Part shown: positions 10,292 through 16,692 of the stretch, piece after piece
Layout: the number at the start of each line of letters is the position of its first letter
Position numbering within the stretch: position 1 is the first letter of the stretch
Assembly: GCA_003445035.1 (NCBI GenBank)
Contig: DLVV01000400.1
Span: forward strand, 5,483 to 24,959
DNA: 19,477 bases
Reading direction: 5' to 3'
Source of the DNA: Planctomycetaceae bacterium
GTDB taxonomy: Bacteria > Planctomycetota > Planctomycetia > Planctomycetales > Planctomycetaceae
Notes under the pieces: generated by a model
The model's database searches: none
What the model was told of the DNA's origin: nothing
The model's input: only the letters and a program-made list of their open reading frames with translations
Position numbers and translations under genes: made by a program

Positions 10292-10314
10292 TTGACCGTT
10301 TCCACTGCGGTCAA
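10292..10314. repeat. Inverted repeat TTGACCG / CGGTCAA, operator-like
   Basis: TTGACCG (10292-10298) and CGGTCAA (10308-10314) form a perfect 7-base inverted repeat with a 9-base spacer. The half-site spacing (about 16 bases centre to centre) would suit a dimeric regulator. It lies about 100 bases 5' of the mqnA start. Which gene it would control, if any, is unknown. Confidence 0.4.
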
Positions 10315-10353
10315 TTAACCGAGCGAAGTGCGGGGTTTCGTGCGGAATGTCGA

Positions 10354-10365
10354 GTGCATTTGCAC
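10354..10365. repeat. Short palindrome GTGCA-TT-TGCAC
   Basis: A perfect 5-base inverted repeat with a 2-base centre. Flanking GAATGT and ACATTC (10345-10350 and 10364-10369) add partial symmetry. It resembles a compact repressor operator, but no regulator gene lies nearby to pair with it. Confidence 0.3.
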
Positions 10366-10459
10366 ATTCGGGTTAGGCGGAACGGGTCATTGTTGGGGCG
10401 AAAATCGTCCGATAAGGAGACTTGGAGGGGAACACATCGGGGTTTCCCGATGGAAGTTG

Positions 10460-10488
10460 TTGACTGGTTGTGAGGCGACAGATAGACT
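10460..10488 (+). promoter_or_regulatory. Candidate sigma70-type promoter for the DUF1501 gene
   Basis: TTGACT (10460-10465, 5 of 6 matches to the -35 consensus) and TAGACT (10483-10488, 4 of 6 to the -10) are separated by exactly 17 bases. Transcription would start near 10495, leaving a leader of about 105 bases before the DUF1501 ATG. Planctomycete promoters are poorly characterised, so this rests only on the general bacterial consensus. Confidence 0.4.
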
Positions 10489-10599
10489 TGCGCGGTCGCG
10501 GGAGGCCGTCAGCGGTCGGCCCGTGGTCAGAAGAAAAATGTCGGTGGCGGGATGGATCCCGTGGGAATTCGGCGACTGGGGTAATTACGGAGGCGAGCC

Positions 10600-11901
10600 A
10601 TGCTGACGCTACAGACCGATCGACGTTACCGTGACTGTGACGGAACGACTCGACGAGATTTCCTCCGGGTCGGAGGCTTGGGTGCGATGGGCCTGGGTGG
10701 CCTGATGCAGGCTCGTTCGGCGGTGGAGGCTGCGACGGGCAAGTCGTCCAAGCACACGTCAGTGGTTTGGCTCTGGCTCGGCGGTGGGCCGACTCATGTC
10801 GAGACCTTCGACCCGAAGATGACGGCACCTGTCGAATATCGCAGTGTGACCGGCGAAGTGAAGACCCGTGTGCCGGGAGTGACCCTGGGCGGCAACTTCA
10901 CGGGGATGGCCCAGGTGGCCGACAAGATGGCCTTCGTTCGTTCGTTCCACCATGGCAACAGTGGCCACGGTGGTGGCACGCACTGGGTGATGACCGGCTA
11001 CAACAACCGTGGCATCGACAACGGTGGCCTGCCCTCTCGGCCGTCAATCGGCTCCATCACCGCCAAGCACCGTGGCCCGAACCATCCGTCAACCGGCATG
11101 CCGACCTATGTGCGGCTGGGTGGGATTGCCGCAGACGGTCCCGCATTTTTGGGCACGCCCTACGCGCCGTTTGGGACCAGCGGCGAGGCCCGAAAGAACA
11201 TGAGCCTTCAGACAAAGGTCGGGCGGCTTGAGGACAGACGAAGTCTGTTGACGGGCCTGGATCGCCTGCGTCGCACGGCTGATCGGCAGGGTGTGGTCGA
11301 AGGGCTCAACGCGTTTGAGCAACAGGCCTTCAATTTGGTGTTGGGCAAGGCTCCCGAGGCTTTCGACCTGAAGAAGGAAGATCCTCGTACCGTATCAAAG
11401 TACGGCGGCGGCTTGGGCAACAGCATGCTGATGGCCCGCCGTTTGTGCGAAGCTGGATGCGGTTTCGTCACCTTGTCCTACGGCGGTTGGGACATGCACG
11501 GCAATATCGCCAATGCGATGAACGGCCGTGGTCCCGTTGTCGATCGGGCCGTGTCGGCCTTCGTCGATGATGTTGACCAACGCGGTCTTTCGGACAGGAT
11601 TTTGCTGGTTGTTACTGGCGAGTTTGGCAGGACACCCAAGATCAACCGCAACAAGGGGCGCGATCACTGGGCACCGCTCTCGACACTGGCCCTGGCTGGT
11701 GGAGGGCTGCGGATGGGCCAGACGGTCGGCGAGTCCGACGCGAAGGCCTACCGTCCGAAGAACAACCCGGTGACCCCGCAAGACCTGATGGCCACGGTCT
11801 TCCATGTGCTGGGAATTGACCAGGGGATCCAGTTCATCAACCAGGGGGGCCGTCCGGTCTTCATGGTCGAGAACGGAAAGCCGATTCCGAGCCTGGTCTG
11901 A
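10600..11901 (+). CDS. DUF1501 family protein with Tat signal (sulfatase-like fold)
   Basis: A 433-residue protein. A twin-arginine signal, TTRRDFLRVGGLGAMGLGGL (residues 17-36), predicts folded export by Tat. The family signature VVWLWLGGGPTHVETFDPK (about 55-73) follows at once, and VVTGEFGRTPKINR plus RDHW near the C-terminus match the alkaline-phosphatase/sulfatase-like DUF1501 pattern. Family function is unproven; members abound in planctomycetes and usually sit beside a DUF1549/DUF1553 cytochrome-type gene. No such partner is here, because both neighbouring genes belong to other families, so this copy is solitary. The start is well supported: GGAGG at 10589-10593 lies 6 bases before the ATG. 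A hairpin follows the stop. Confidence 0.93.
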   Translation: MLTLQTDRRYRDCDGTTRRDFLRVGGLGAMGLGGLMQARSAVEAATGKSSKHTSVVWLWLGGGPTHVETFDPKMTAPVEYRSVTGEVKTRVPGVTLGGNFTGMAQVADKMAFVRSFHHGNSGHGGGTHWVMTGYNNRGIDNGGLPSRPSIGSITAKHRGPNHPSTGMPTYVRLGGIAADGPAFLGTPYAPFGTSGEARKNMSLQTKVGRLEDRRSLLTGLDRLRRTADRQGVVEGLNAFEQQAFNLVLGKAPEAFDLKKEDPRTVSKYGGGLGNSMLMARRLCEAGCGFVTLSYGGWDMHGNIANAMNGRGPVVDRAVSAFVDDVDQRGLSDRILLVVTGEFGRTPKINRNKGRDHWAPLSTLALAGGGLRMGQTVGESDAKAYRPKNNPVTPQDLMATVFHVLGIDQGIQFINQGGRPVFMVENGKPIPSLV

Positions 11902-11924
11902 GCTGGATCGGTTTCACGCAAATC

Positions 11925-11963
11925 AGCAGGCCCCGTTTCGTCACCTGGCGGAACGGGGCTGCT
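11925..11963. terminator. Hairpin terminator between convergent genes
   Basis: AGCAGGCCCCGTTTCG (11925-11940) pairs with CGGAACGGGGCTGCT (11949-11963) across an 8-base loop, with one bulged G and one wobble pair. It starts 24 bases past the DUF1501 stop and ends 21 bases beyond the stop of the opposing permease gene, the right place to stop both transcripts. Neither side has a strong U-tract, so it may block read-through or stabilise 3' ends rather than terminate alone. Confidence 0.6.
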
Positions 11964-11983
11964 TGCTGCGCCCTGGCTGATGG

Positions 11984-13201
11984 TCAATGTCGGCAGCAAC
12001 GATGAAACAGCGACAGGCCGGCGACCAAGAGAATCAGGTTGCCCACCCACATGGCCCAGGCCGGATCGACGATCCCCGTTTTGCTCTGTGTCATACAGAG
12101 CATGACGACGGGGTAGTAGATCAGGATGATCGGCAGGAAACACGTCAGGAAGTTGGTCAGCACCTGGCGGCGGGCCTGGGTGATGGCCAGAGGGGCTCCC
12201 ACGAGAACGAAGAAGAAGCAGCTGCTGGAAAAGGCGATACGACTGTGCATTTCCGTTCTGAGCCGCGAACGAGCGTCCAGAGACTCGCGGAGCGTCTCGT
12301 CGTTGGACTCGGGGGTGAGCCAGCCGGTGAAGTCGCCTGTGGCCAAGCGGAATCCGGCCGCAATCGCACGGTGTTCATCGATGGTGGTGCGTTTTCGTGT
12401 CTCGTCGTCGAGTTGGGCTTTGAGCGTCTGGATGCTCATATGACGAGGCTTGGTGCGATTCAGATCGCCCGGAAGTGGAAGCGCCCGGGTGACCTCTGAC
12501 AGCCAAAAGGAGCCGCGGCCGGGCACGTCCAGGTGGCAGTCATGCAGGGTCAGGATGATACGACCCTGTGTCGGGTCAAAACCGAGGTGGGCTTCGTGGG
12601 CCTGGGCCGTGACCGGTTGGCCGCCGGAGGAGGTGAACTTGACGATGGGGCGTTGCAACGTTCGTCCATTGACACCCCGGACAGAGATCGACATTCCGCC
12701 ACGCGGCAAGGCGAGTTCGTTGTGAGTCCGCAACATGTCCAGGACGATGTCCTCCATTGCCAAAGCCACCACTCTGCGGATGTTGCCGACAGACCAGGGG
12801 ATCGCCTGGTCTGTGAGCATCAGTGAGCCGGCACTGAGCATTCCGCCCAGGAAGATTGCCGGCCACAGCAGTGTCAGAACGGGGATGCCCGCGGCCTTGG
12901 CTGCGGTCACTTCCTGGTTGGCCGACATCCGTCCGTAAACGATGCAGACGGTCAGCAGCACCGCGACCGGAATGGAGAATGGAAGCAGGCTGGGGATGAT
13001 GTAGGGAAGAATTTGAAGCGTCTGAAAAACGCCAAGGCCGTTGTCGCTGATTTCCTGGAAGGCTCCGCCAACGATCATCACCACTGTCAGCACGGACAAT
13101 ACGCCAAAGAAGGCGCGCAGAAGCTGGCCAAGGATGTGGCGGTACAGCAGCGGCACGAAACAGTCGCCGTTAACACGTGAGGTGACGGAAAAACCCGTCA
13201 T
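11984..13201 (-). CDS. LptF/LptG (YjgP/YjgQ) family permease
   Basis: A 405-residue inner-membrane protein. It has N-terminal helices at about 28-46 and 61-90, a family-typical NQEVTAAKAAGI segment (about 95-106), a third helix (about 107-128), a ~180-residue periplasmic beta-jellyroll-like region, and three C-terminal helices with HSRIAFS (319-325), VGAPLAI (334-340) and PAWAMWVGNLILL. In Gram-negative bacteria LptF and LptG pair with the LptB ATPase to extract lipopolysaccharide from the inner membrane. Only one family member is present here, so the partner must lie elsewhere. The start is uncertain. The ATG at 13201 has GAGG unusually close, while a GTG at 13156 begins VPLLYRHIL, which lines up better with the usual family N-terminus but lacks a ribosome site. 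Confidence 0.9.
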   Translation of the reverse strand: MTGFSVTSRVNGDCFVPLLYRHILGQLLRAFFGVLSVLTVVMIVGGAFQEISDNGLGVFQTLQILPYIIPSLLPFSIPVAVLLTVCIVYGRMSANQEVTAAKAAGIPVLTLLWPAIFLGGMLSAGSLMLTDQAIPWSVGNIRRVVALAMEDIVLDMLRTHNELALPRGGMSISVRGVNGRTLQRPIVKFTSSGGQPVTAQAHEAHLGFDPTQGRIILTLHDCHLDVPGRGSFWLSEVTRALPLPGDLNRTKPRHMSIQTLKAQLDDETRKRTTIDEHRAIAAGFRLATGDFTGWLTPESNDETLRESLDARSRLRTEMHSRIAFSSSCFFFVLVGAPLAITQARRQVLTNFLTCFLPIILIYYPVVMLCMTQSKTGIVDPAWAMWVGNLILLVAGLSLFHRCCRH

Positions 13202-13208
13202 TTCCTCG

Positions 13209-13238
13209 CGTATACGGTAAGCCGCGGAGCCGGGTCAA
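13209..13238 (-). promoter_or_regulatory. Candidate promoter of the LptF/LptG-like gene
   Basis: On the minus strand TTGACC (13238-13233, 5 of 6 to the -35) is followed after 18 bases by TATACG (13214-13209, 4 of 6 to the -10). Transcription would begin near 13202, which would make the 13201 ATG almost leaderless or favour the GTG at 13156. Interleaved inverted repeats, CGGTAA (13215-13220)/TTACCG (13251-13256) and GAACGG (13243-13248)/CCGTTC (13257-13262), overlap or flank it and could be regulatory. Confidence 0.4.
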
Positions 13239-13272
13239 GATCGAACGGAGTTACCGCCGTTCAGTGTGGCAC

Positions 13273-13397
13273 AACCGGACCAGCCATTGCATCCGGTTTC
13301 CCGGGGAGGTTGATGGAGAGCCGACAGGCTGCTGGTCGACATCCGAGAGAGACGTCCCGGGGTGCGCCCGGCCGTCATGTTGGAATGAACCGGACCA
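13273..13397. repeat. 10-base direct repeat AACCGGACCA
   Basis: AACCGGACCA occurs at 13273-13282 and 13388-13397, both in the intergenic region between the permease gene and the small membrane ORF. The second copy runs into CAAGATCGA (13396-13404), which also occurs at 13236-13244. These may be regulator sites or chance repeats in GC-rich sequence. Confidence 0.3.
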
Positions 13398-13433
13398 AGA
13401 TCGACACCTGGGTTACGCGGAGAAAACACCGTG

Positions 13434-13643
13434 ATGGAATTTATTGATGGTGCCACGCACAACGAAATCGCCGTGATCGCCTGCCTGGTGGCCATGGTGG
13501 GATCGATGGGACTGATGTTGCTGTCCGGAGCTGCGTTCGGAAATTCGGGAGCACAGCACCGGGTGACCAGGACACCGGGTCGGGTTCGAGGAGAAATGTC
13601 TCGTAGAGTCGGTCCGCGGACCGTAGACCAGGACGCTGCTTGA
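13434..13643 (+). CDS. Small predicted membrane protein, 69 residues
   Basis: From the ATG at 13434 the frame encodes 69 residues. A short acidic N-terminus (MEFIDGATHNE) is followed by one hydrophobic segment, IAVIACLVAMVGSMGLMLLS (about 12-31), then a basic, low-hydrophobicity tail. This is the layout of a single-pass small membrane protein. GGAG at 13419-13422 lies about 11 bases upstream, a passable but distant ribosome site; a GTG at 13431 is an alternative start. The C-terminal third overlaps a 14-base GC palindrome and looks less protein-like. I do not recognise the family. It may be a real small gene or a chance frame. Confidence 0.45.
   Translation: MEFIDGATHNEIAVIACLVAMVGSMGLMLLSGAAFGNSGAQHRVTRTPGRVRGEMSRRVGPRTVDQDAA
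13610..13623. repeat. 14-base perfect palindrome CGGTCCGCGGACCG
   Basis: A fully self-complementary 14-mer within the 3' part of the small membrane ORF and 120 bases upstream of the next gene. It could be a dimeric operator site for the downstream gene or a cruciform-forming site. Palindromes of this length are unlikely by chance at any given place but not impossible in a window this size. Confidence 0.4.
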
Positions 13644-13649
13644 CACAGA

Positions 13650-13665
13650 ATCCGCTCTTGCGGAT
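13650..13665 (+). terminator. Small hairpin after the small membrane ORF
   Basis: ATCCGC-TCTT-GCGGAT forms a 6-base perfect stem with a 4-base loop, beginning 7 bases after the stop at 13641-13643. No U-tract follows, so it is at best a weak terminator or mRNA-stabilising element. Confidence 0.3.
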
Positions 13666-13742
13666 GCAGGAAGCGGGTGAGACGATTGGGTGGTTCTCAA
13701 CAACGGGGACTGGCCCGCAAACCGAGCAGGAGAGAGAAGACG

Positions 13743-14225
13743 ATGCAACGCTTTCGACACAGCCTTTTGCTGCTGACGCTCCTCGCCCTGGGGTATTTCG
13801 CCGGCCAGTCCGGATTGTTGGCTCCTGAGGGGTTGTCGGCTCAGAATGCCGCCGCGCCGCAAGGTCCGTCGGAGGATTCGGTCGAGAAGATCACCAGTGG
13901 GTTCGACGCCATCAAGACCGCGGCGGCTTCGTTGAAGCGAGAAGGCCGCTACACGGCGGCCACCAGCGGCATGAATCTGTTCGCCGTCAGCGTCGGAGGC
14001 CTCGACGTAAAAAGCGATCTCGAGAAGGGCCGTGGAGTGGATCCCGAGACGTTTGCCGCACTGTATGCCGGTTTGGCGACCGTGGACATACAGGAACACA
14101 TCGCCAAGGACAGCCAGGGGCGAGTGACCTACAAGGGCAAAGTCGTCCAGATGTACCCCATCCGCCGCCTGACGCAGTTGTTCAAGGAGCGGCTGAAGTA
14201 CTCGGGCGAGGAAGTCACTCCATAG
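13743..14225 (+). CDS. Secreted or membrane-anchored protein of unknown function, 160 residues
   Basis: The chosen ATG at 13743 has a strong ribosome site (AGGAGAG, 13728-13734, spacing 8). An in-frame GTG/ATG further upstream would add a basic stretch with no support. The N-terminus is a Sec-type signal peptide: MQRFRHS, a hydrophobic core LLLLTLLALGYFAG, and a possible cleavage after LSAQ-NA (about 33). The mature ~125 residues are mixed polar (EKITSGFDAIKTAAASLKREGRYTA; about 47-71) with no Cys pairs, repeats or catalytic motif. The final stop overlaps the convergent peptidase gene by 11 bases. Family not recognised; the gene is credible from start site, signal peptide and codon use. Confidence 0.8.
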   Translation: MQRFRHSLLLLTLLALGYFAGQSGLLAPEGLSAQNAAAPQGPSEDSVEKITSGFDAIKTAAASLKREGRYTAATSGMNLFAVSVGGLDVKSDLEKGRGVDPETFAALYAGLATVDIQEHIAKDSQGRVTYKGKVVQMYPIRRLTQLFKERLKYSGEEVTP

Positions 14226-15582
14226 TCGCCCGCAAGGTGGCTGTGACCTGTAGCCGCGCCTGGGAGGGCGCTCGGACGTGCACGACCGTTCCTGGTGTCA
14301 GTTGCCCGGGTGCGATGTAGGCCGTAGCGGTTCCGGCGAGTTCGAGTCGTAACGGATCACCACCGGTCCACCTCAGGACCTGTGGGCCGCCGGGATGGAA
14401 TGGGATGCCACCGTGTAGCATCGCCACGCTCCAATCTCGGTAGAGTCTGGAGAACCGTTCGTGCGTCACCCTCTCGAGGTTGGCGACACCCGAGTGCCGG
14501 GAACGGAGCAGACGTCCGGCGAGGTGTTCTCCGTGTTGTTCAAAGCACCAGTCGAGGAAGAGAAACGTGGCACCGCGGACCCCATCGCATCTCCACAGGC
14601 CGGCTTGATAGTAGTCGGGCACAACGAGAGGGTAACGCGAAGGGTCGGCCAGGAAAGTGCGAATCCTGTGCATGATGTTGGTGGGTCCGGGCTCTGCCAG
14701 GTGGGCCAACCCCTCGTTGAGCCAGTCCTCTTCGGAAGGATGGCCGAGAGCGTCGCGGTGGCTGCAGGTCAGAACGTGACGGTACTCGTGTGCGAGAACG
14801 TCGCCGAGGCCGGGGCCCGGAATGAGACTGCTGTTCAGGTAGATCATGTCCGCCTGGTTGGAAAGAGGTCGCTCGAGGTTGGGGCGAAAATCGGCAGCAC
14901 GGACAAACCCGCCCACAGTGGTTCGGTTTCGTTGCAGTGTCCCAAGGCGGGGGGTCAACAGGATCGCCAGTTTGCCATCGTTGTCGATGTCGGCAGGCGG
15001 GCCGATAAGACGGTCGCCACGCGGCATGATGGTGGTTTCCATCCAGGAAACGACCGCGGCGGCGAGTTCAAGATATCGGCCACCTGGACCGGTGGCTTCG
15101 TCCAGATAGACGGTGCACCGTGAGCCGGCAGCAGCGGTTCGGGCGACGACGCGAACACAGCCCCCGTTGTGAGCCGGAAGATCATTCAGAAGTGGAACAT
15201 CGAAGATGCGACGGTGCCGGGCGGAAGACACGGTGGCCGCGGTCTGGACGACTCGGGTCACGGTGGGCTTCAAGAGTTGACGTCGATTCCGGTAAGGGTG
15301 GATGGCCAGCAACGGCAGTGAGGTTGGTGTCACGCGACGGCCCTCAGACGACGCGATGCTCAGCGATACCGCGAACGGTCTCGGGTCGGTCGCGAGTGCG
15401 GACACGACGAGGACAAGTTCCCCGTTGCCATGCGGGGGCACCCGGAAACGGGCGAAACCGTCGCGAACCGTGATGGGAGCGGCCGCGGATTCTGTGGGCC
15501 GGGGAGATTCGAGAGGTGGAGCGGGAGTCCGTCCCGACAGGCTCACCAAGACGATCGGGATCAGCCAACGTGGCGATCTCAT
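14215..15582 (-). CDS. Secreted zinc metallopeptidase, M30 (hyicolysin)-like
   Basis: Starting at the ATG at 15582 (GGAGG 8 bases upstream) gives 455 residues; the frame could extend to 15621, but that adds a charged stretch without a ribosome site and masks the signal peptide. The N-terminus MRSPRWLIPIVLVSLSG is a short Sec signal. A beta-rich ~190-residue region precedes the catalytic part: PPADIDNDGKLAILLTPR (about 195-212), then the zinc motif HEYRH (His265, Glu266, His269), with EEDWLNEGLAHLAE 19-32 residues on, supplying the third ligand (probably Glu290). DIDNDGK followed by HExxH and WLNEG is the pattern of M30 hyicolysin-like peptidases. It is expected in the periplasm or outside the cell. 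Its end overlaps the convergent gene by 11 bases. Confidence 0.85.
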   Translation of the reverse strand: MRSPRWLIPIVLVSLSGRTPAPPLESPRPTESAAAPITVRDGFARFRVPPHGNGELVLVVSALATDPRPFAVSLSIASSEGRRVTPTSLPLLAIHPYRNRRQLLKPTVTRVVQTAATVSSARHRRIFDVPLLNDLPAHNGGCVRVVARTAAAGSRCTVYLDEATGPGGRYLELAAAVVSWMETTIMPRGDRLIGPPADIDNDGKLAILLTPRLGTLQRNRTTVGGFVRAADFRPNLERPLSNQADMIYLNSSLIPGPGLGDVLAHEYRHVLTCSHRDALGHPSEEDWLNEGLAHLAEPGPTNIMHRIRTFLADPSRYPLVVPDYYQAGLWRCDGVRGATFLFLDWCFEQHGEHLAGRLLRSRHSGVANLERVTHERFSRLYRDWSVAMLHGGIPFHPGGPQVLRWTGGDPLRLELAGTATAYIAPGQLTPGTVVHVRAPSQARLQVTATLRATME

Positions 15583-15614
15583 CTCCCCAGCCTCCGTGTG
15601 GGTTTTCGCACGAT

Positions 15615-15658
15615 CCCTCAATTGAAGAATCGGCGTCAGGAGGGTCGGGAATTGAGGG
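15615..15658. repeat. 9-base inverted repeat in the divergent peptidase/hemX-like promoter region
   Basis: CCCTCAATT (15615-15623) is exactly complementary to AATTGAGGG (15650-15658), with 26 bases between. It sits 33 to 76 bases from the peptidase ATG and 123 or more bases from the plus-strand start, so it could be an operator for either gene or a leader hairpin of the peptidase mRNA. Confidence 0.45.
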
Positions 15659-15661
15659 GAA

Positions 15662-15688
15662 CCGGCATGACCGGAACATCCGGAACCA
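15662..15688. repeat. Three tandem 9-base units beginning CCGG
   Basis: CCGGCATGA, CCGGAACAT and CCGGAACCA follow one another without gap, immediately downstream of the 9-base inverted repeat. The second and third share seven of their first seven bases. They look like iterated protein-binding sites, but three imperfect copies are a weak basis. Confidence 0.3.
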
Positions 15689-15780
15689 CGGAGTCGGCAC
15701 GAAATGAGAGGTCCGAGACCACGGGTGGCCGGTGGTTTGGTCAGCGACTAGTATGAGTGAGAGCACCGGTGGAGACGGGG

Positions 15781-16692
15781 ATGGCCGACGTCACGATCTT
15801 CTGCTTTTTTGCCAGTTACACGGTGGCATTTGCGCTGGACGTGTTGCGGTTGAAGAAGCCCAATCGGACGACCTGGATGGTTTCGGTTGGGATTGCCGCA
15901 GCCGGTTTCGTGGCGCACACGCTGTTTCTGTTGAATTCCGCCGACAAGGGCCGCGAGGAGTTGTTGCCTCCGTTGTTGAGTTCCAGCCAGGATTGGACCC
16001 TGGTCCTGGCGTGGTTGGTGGTCGGCTTCCACCTGTTTCTCACTTGCTGCGATCGTGCGTTGTCGGTGGGCGTGTTCCTGTTTCCCCTGGTGCTGGGGCT
16101 GATCGGGTCGTCGTATTTTCTGGCTGACGAGCCGAGCCAGTTGTTGAACGCGGCGGAGTCGGCACGTCGCGGATGGACAATGTTGCACGTCAGTTCCCTG
16201 GCGATTGGGTCGGCTGGCGTGCTGGCAGGAATTGTGCTGAGCCTGATGTATCTGCTGCAGCATCGCCGGTTGCGACAGAAGGGCAGTTCGGCGACCGGGT
16301 TGAAACTGCCAAGCCTCGAGCGACTCTCGCGGATGAACTGGTGGAGCGTGATGGTGTCGGTTCCCCTTTTGACCGTAGGGATGGGGACGGGATTGGTGCT
16401 GTTGCTCTCCGGTTCAACCGGTGGGAGAGAACTTTCGCTGGGCGACCCTGTTGTGATCATCAACGGGATCTCGTGGTTGGGACTGATGGGGCTGTTCGGC
16501 TGGATTCTGCTCACTCCCCGTGCGACCGGTAAGCAATTGGCGTGGCGGACTTTGCTTGCCTGCGGCTTCCTGCTGGTGACTGTCGTTGGCCTGAACGTAT
16601 TGGCCAGCCGCAGCCCGGGTTTCTCGGGGCACGCAAGTGCCACTCCGCGTGGACCACACAGTGGTCTCGTCGAAGCGGGAGATCGGTCATGA
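15781..16692 (+). CDS. HemX/CcsA-like cytochrome c assembly family membrane protein
   Basis: The ATG at 15781 has GGAG six bases upstream (15771-15774) and gives 303 residues; a GTG at 15757 is less likely. About eight membrane helices are visible, with membrane-embedded histidines His46 (FVAHTLF), His84 (VGFHLFL) and His135 (TMLHVSS) that could bind heme, and LGLMGLFGWILLTPRATGKQLAWR near the C-terminus resembling the last helices of this family. The Trp-rich WWD signature of true CcmC/CcsA heme handlers is not clear, so HemX is the better comparison. HemX-like proteins lie beside hemA in many bacteria and affect glutamyl-tRNA reductase levels. Its stop overlaps the hemA start by ATGA, consistent with that pairing. 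Confidence 0.87.
   Translation: MADVTIFCFFASYTVAFALDVLRLKKPNRTTWMVSVGIAAAGFVAHTLFLLNSADKGREELLPPLLSSSQDWTLVLAWLVVGFHLFLTCCDRALSVGVFLFPLVLGLIGSSYFLADEPSQLLNAAESARRGWTMLHVSSLAIGSAGVLAGIVLSLMYLLQHRRLRQKGSSATGLKLPSLERLSRMNWWSVMVSVPLLTVGMGTGLVLLLSGSTGGRELSLGDPVVIINGISWLGLMGLFGWILLTPRATGKQLAWRTLLACGFLLVTVVGLNVLASRSPGFSGHASATPRGPHSGLVEAGDRS

Larger units (their letters stand above)
10197..10599. other. 403-base divergent intergenic region with operator-like inverted repeats
   Basis: This stretch separates mqnA (minus) from the DUF1501 gene (plus) and must hold promoters for both. No convincing protein gene lies in it. Visible structures are ACCCC-TTTT-GGGGT (10236-10249), TTGACCG/CGGTCAA with a 9-base spacer (10292-10314), GTGCA-TT-TGCAC (10354-10365), and a sigma70-like promoter candidate on the plus strand (10460-10488). 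The short frame at 10243-10473 has no ribosome site or protein-like character. Confidence 0.6.

Noticed and set aside
10243..10473. 76-residue plus-strand frame in the divergent region
   Set aside because: No ribosome site, composition not protein-like, and it overlaps operator-like repeats.
13640..13668. Perfect -35 box TTGACA upstream of the secreted 160-residue protein gene
   Set aside because: No acceptable -10 box at 16 to 18 bases spacing (GATGCA and neighbours match poorly).
16542..16688. Upstream extension of hemA
   Set aside because: It lies within the preceding membrane gene in another frame; the ATG at 16689 begins the conserved HemA N-terminus.
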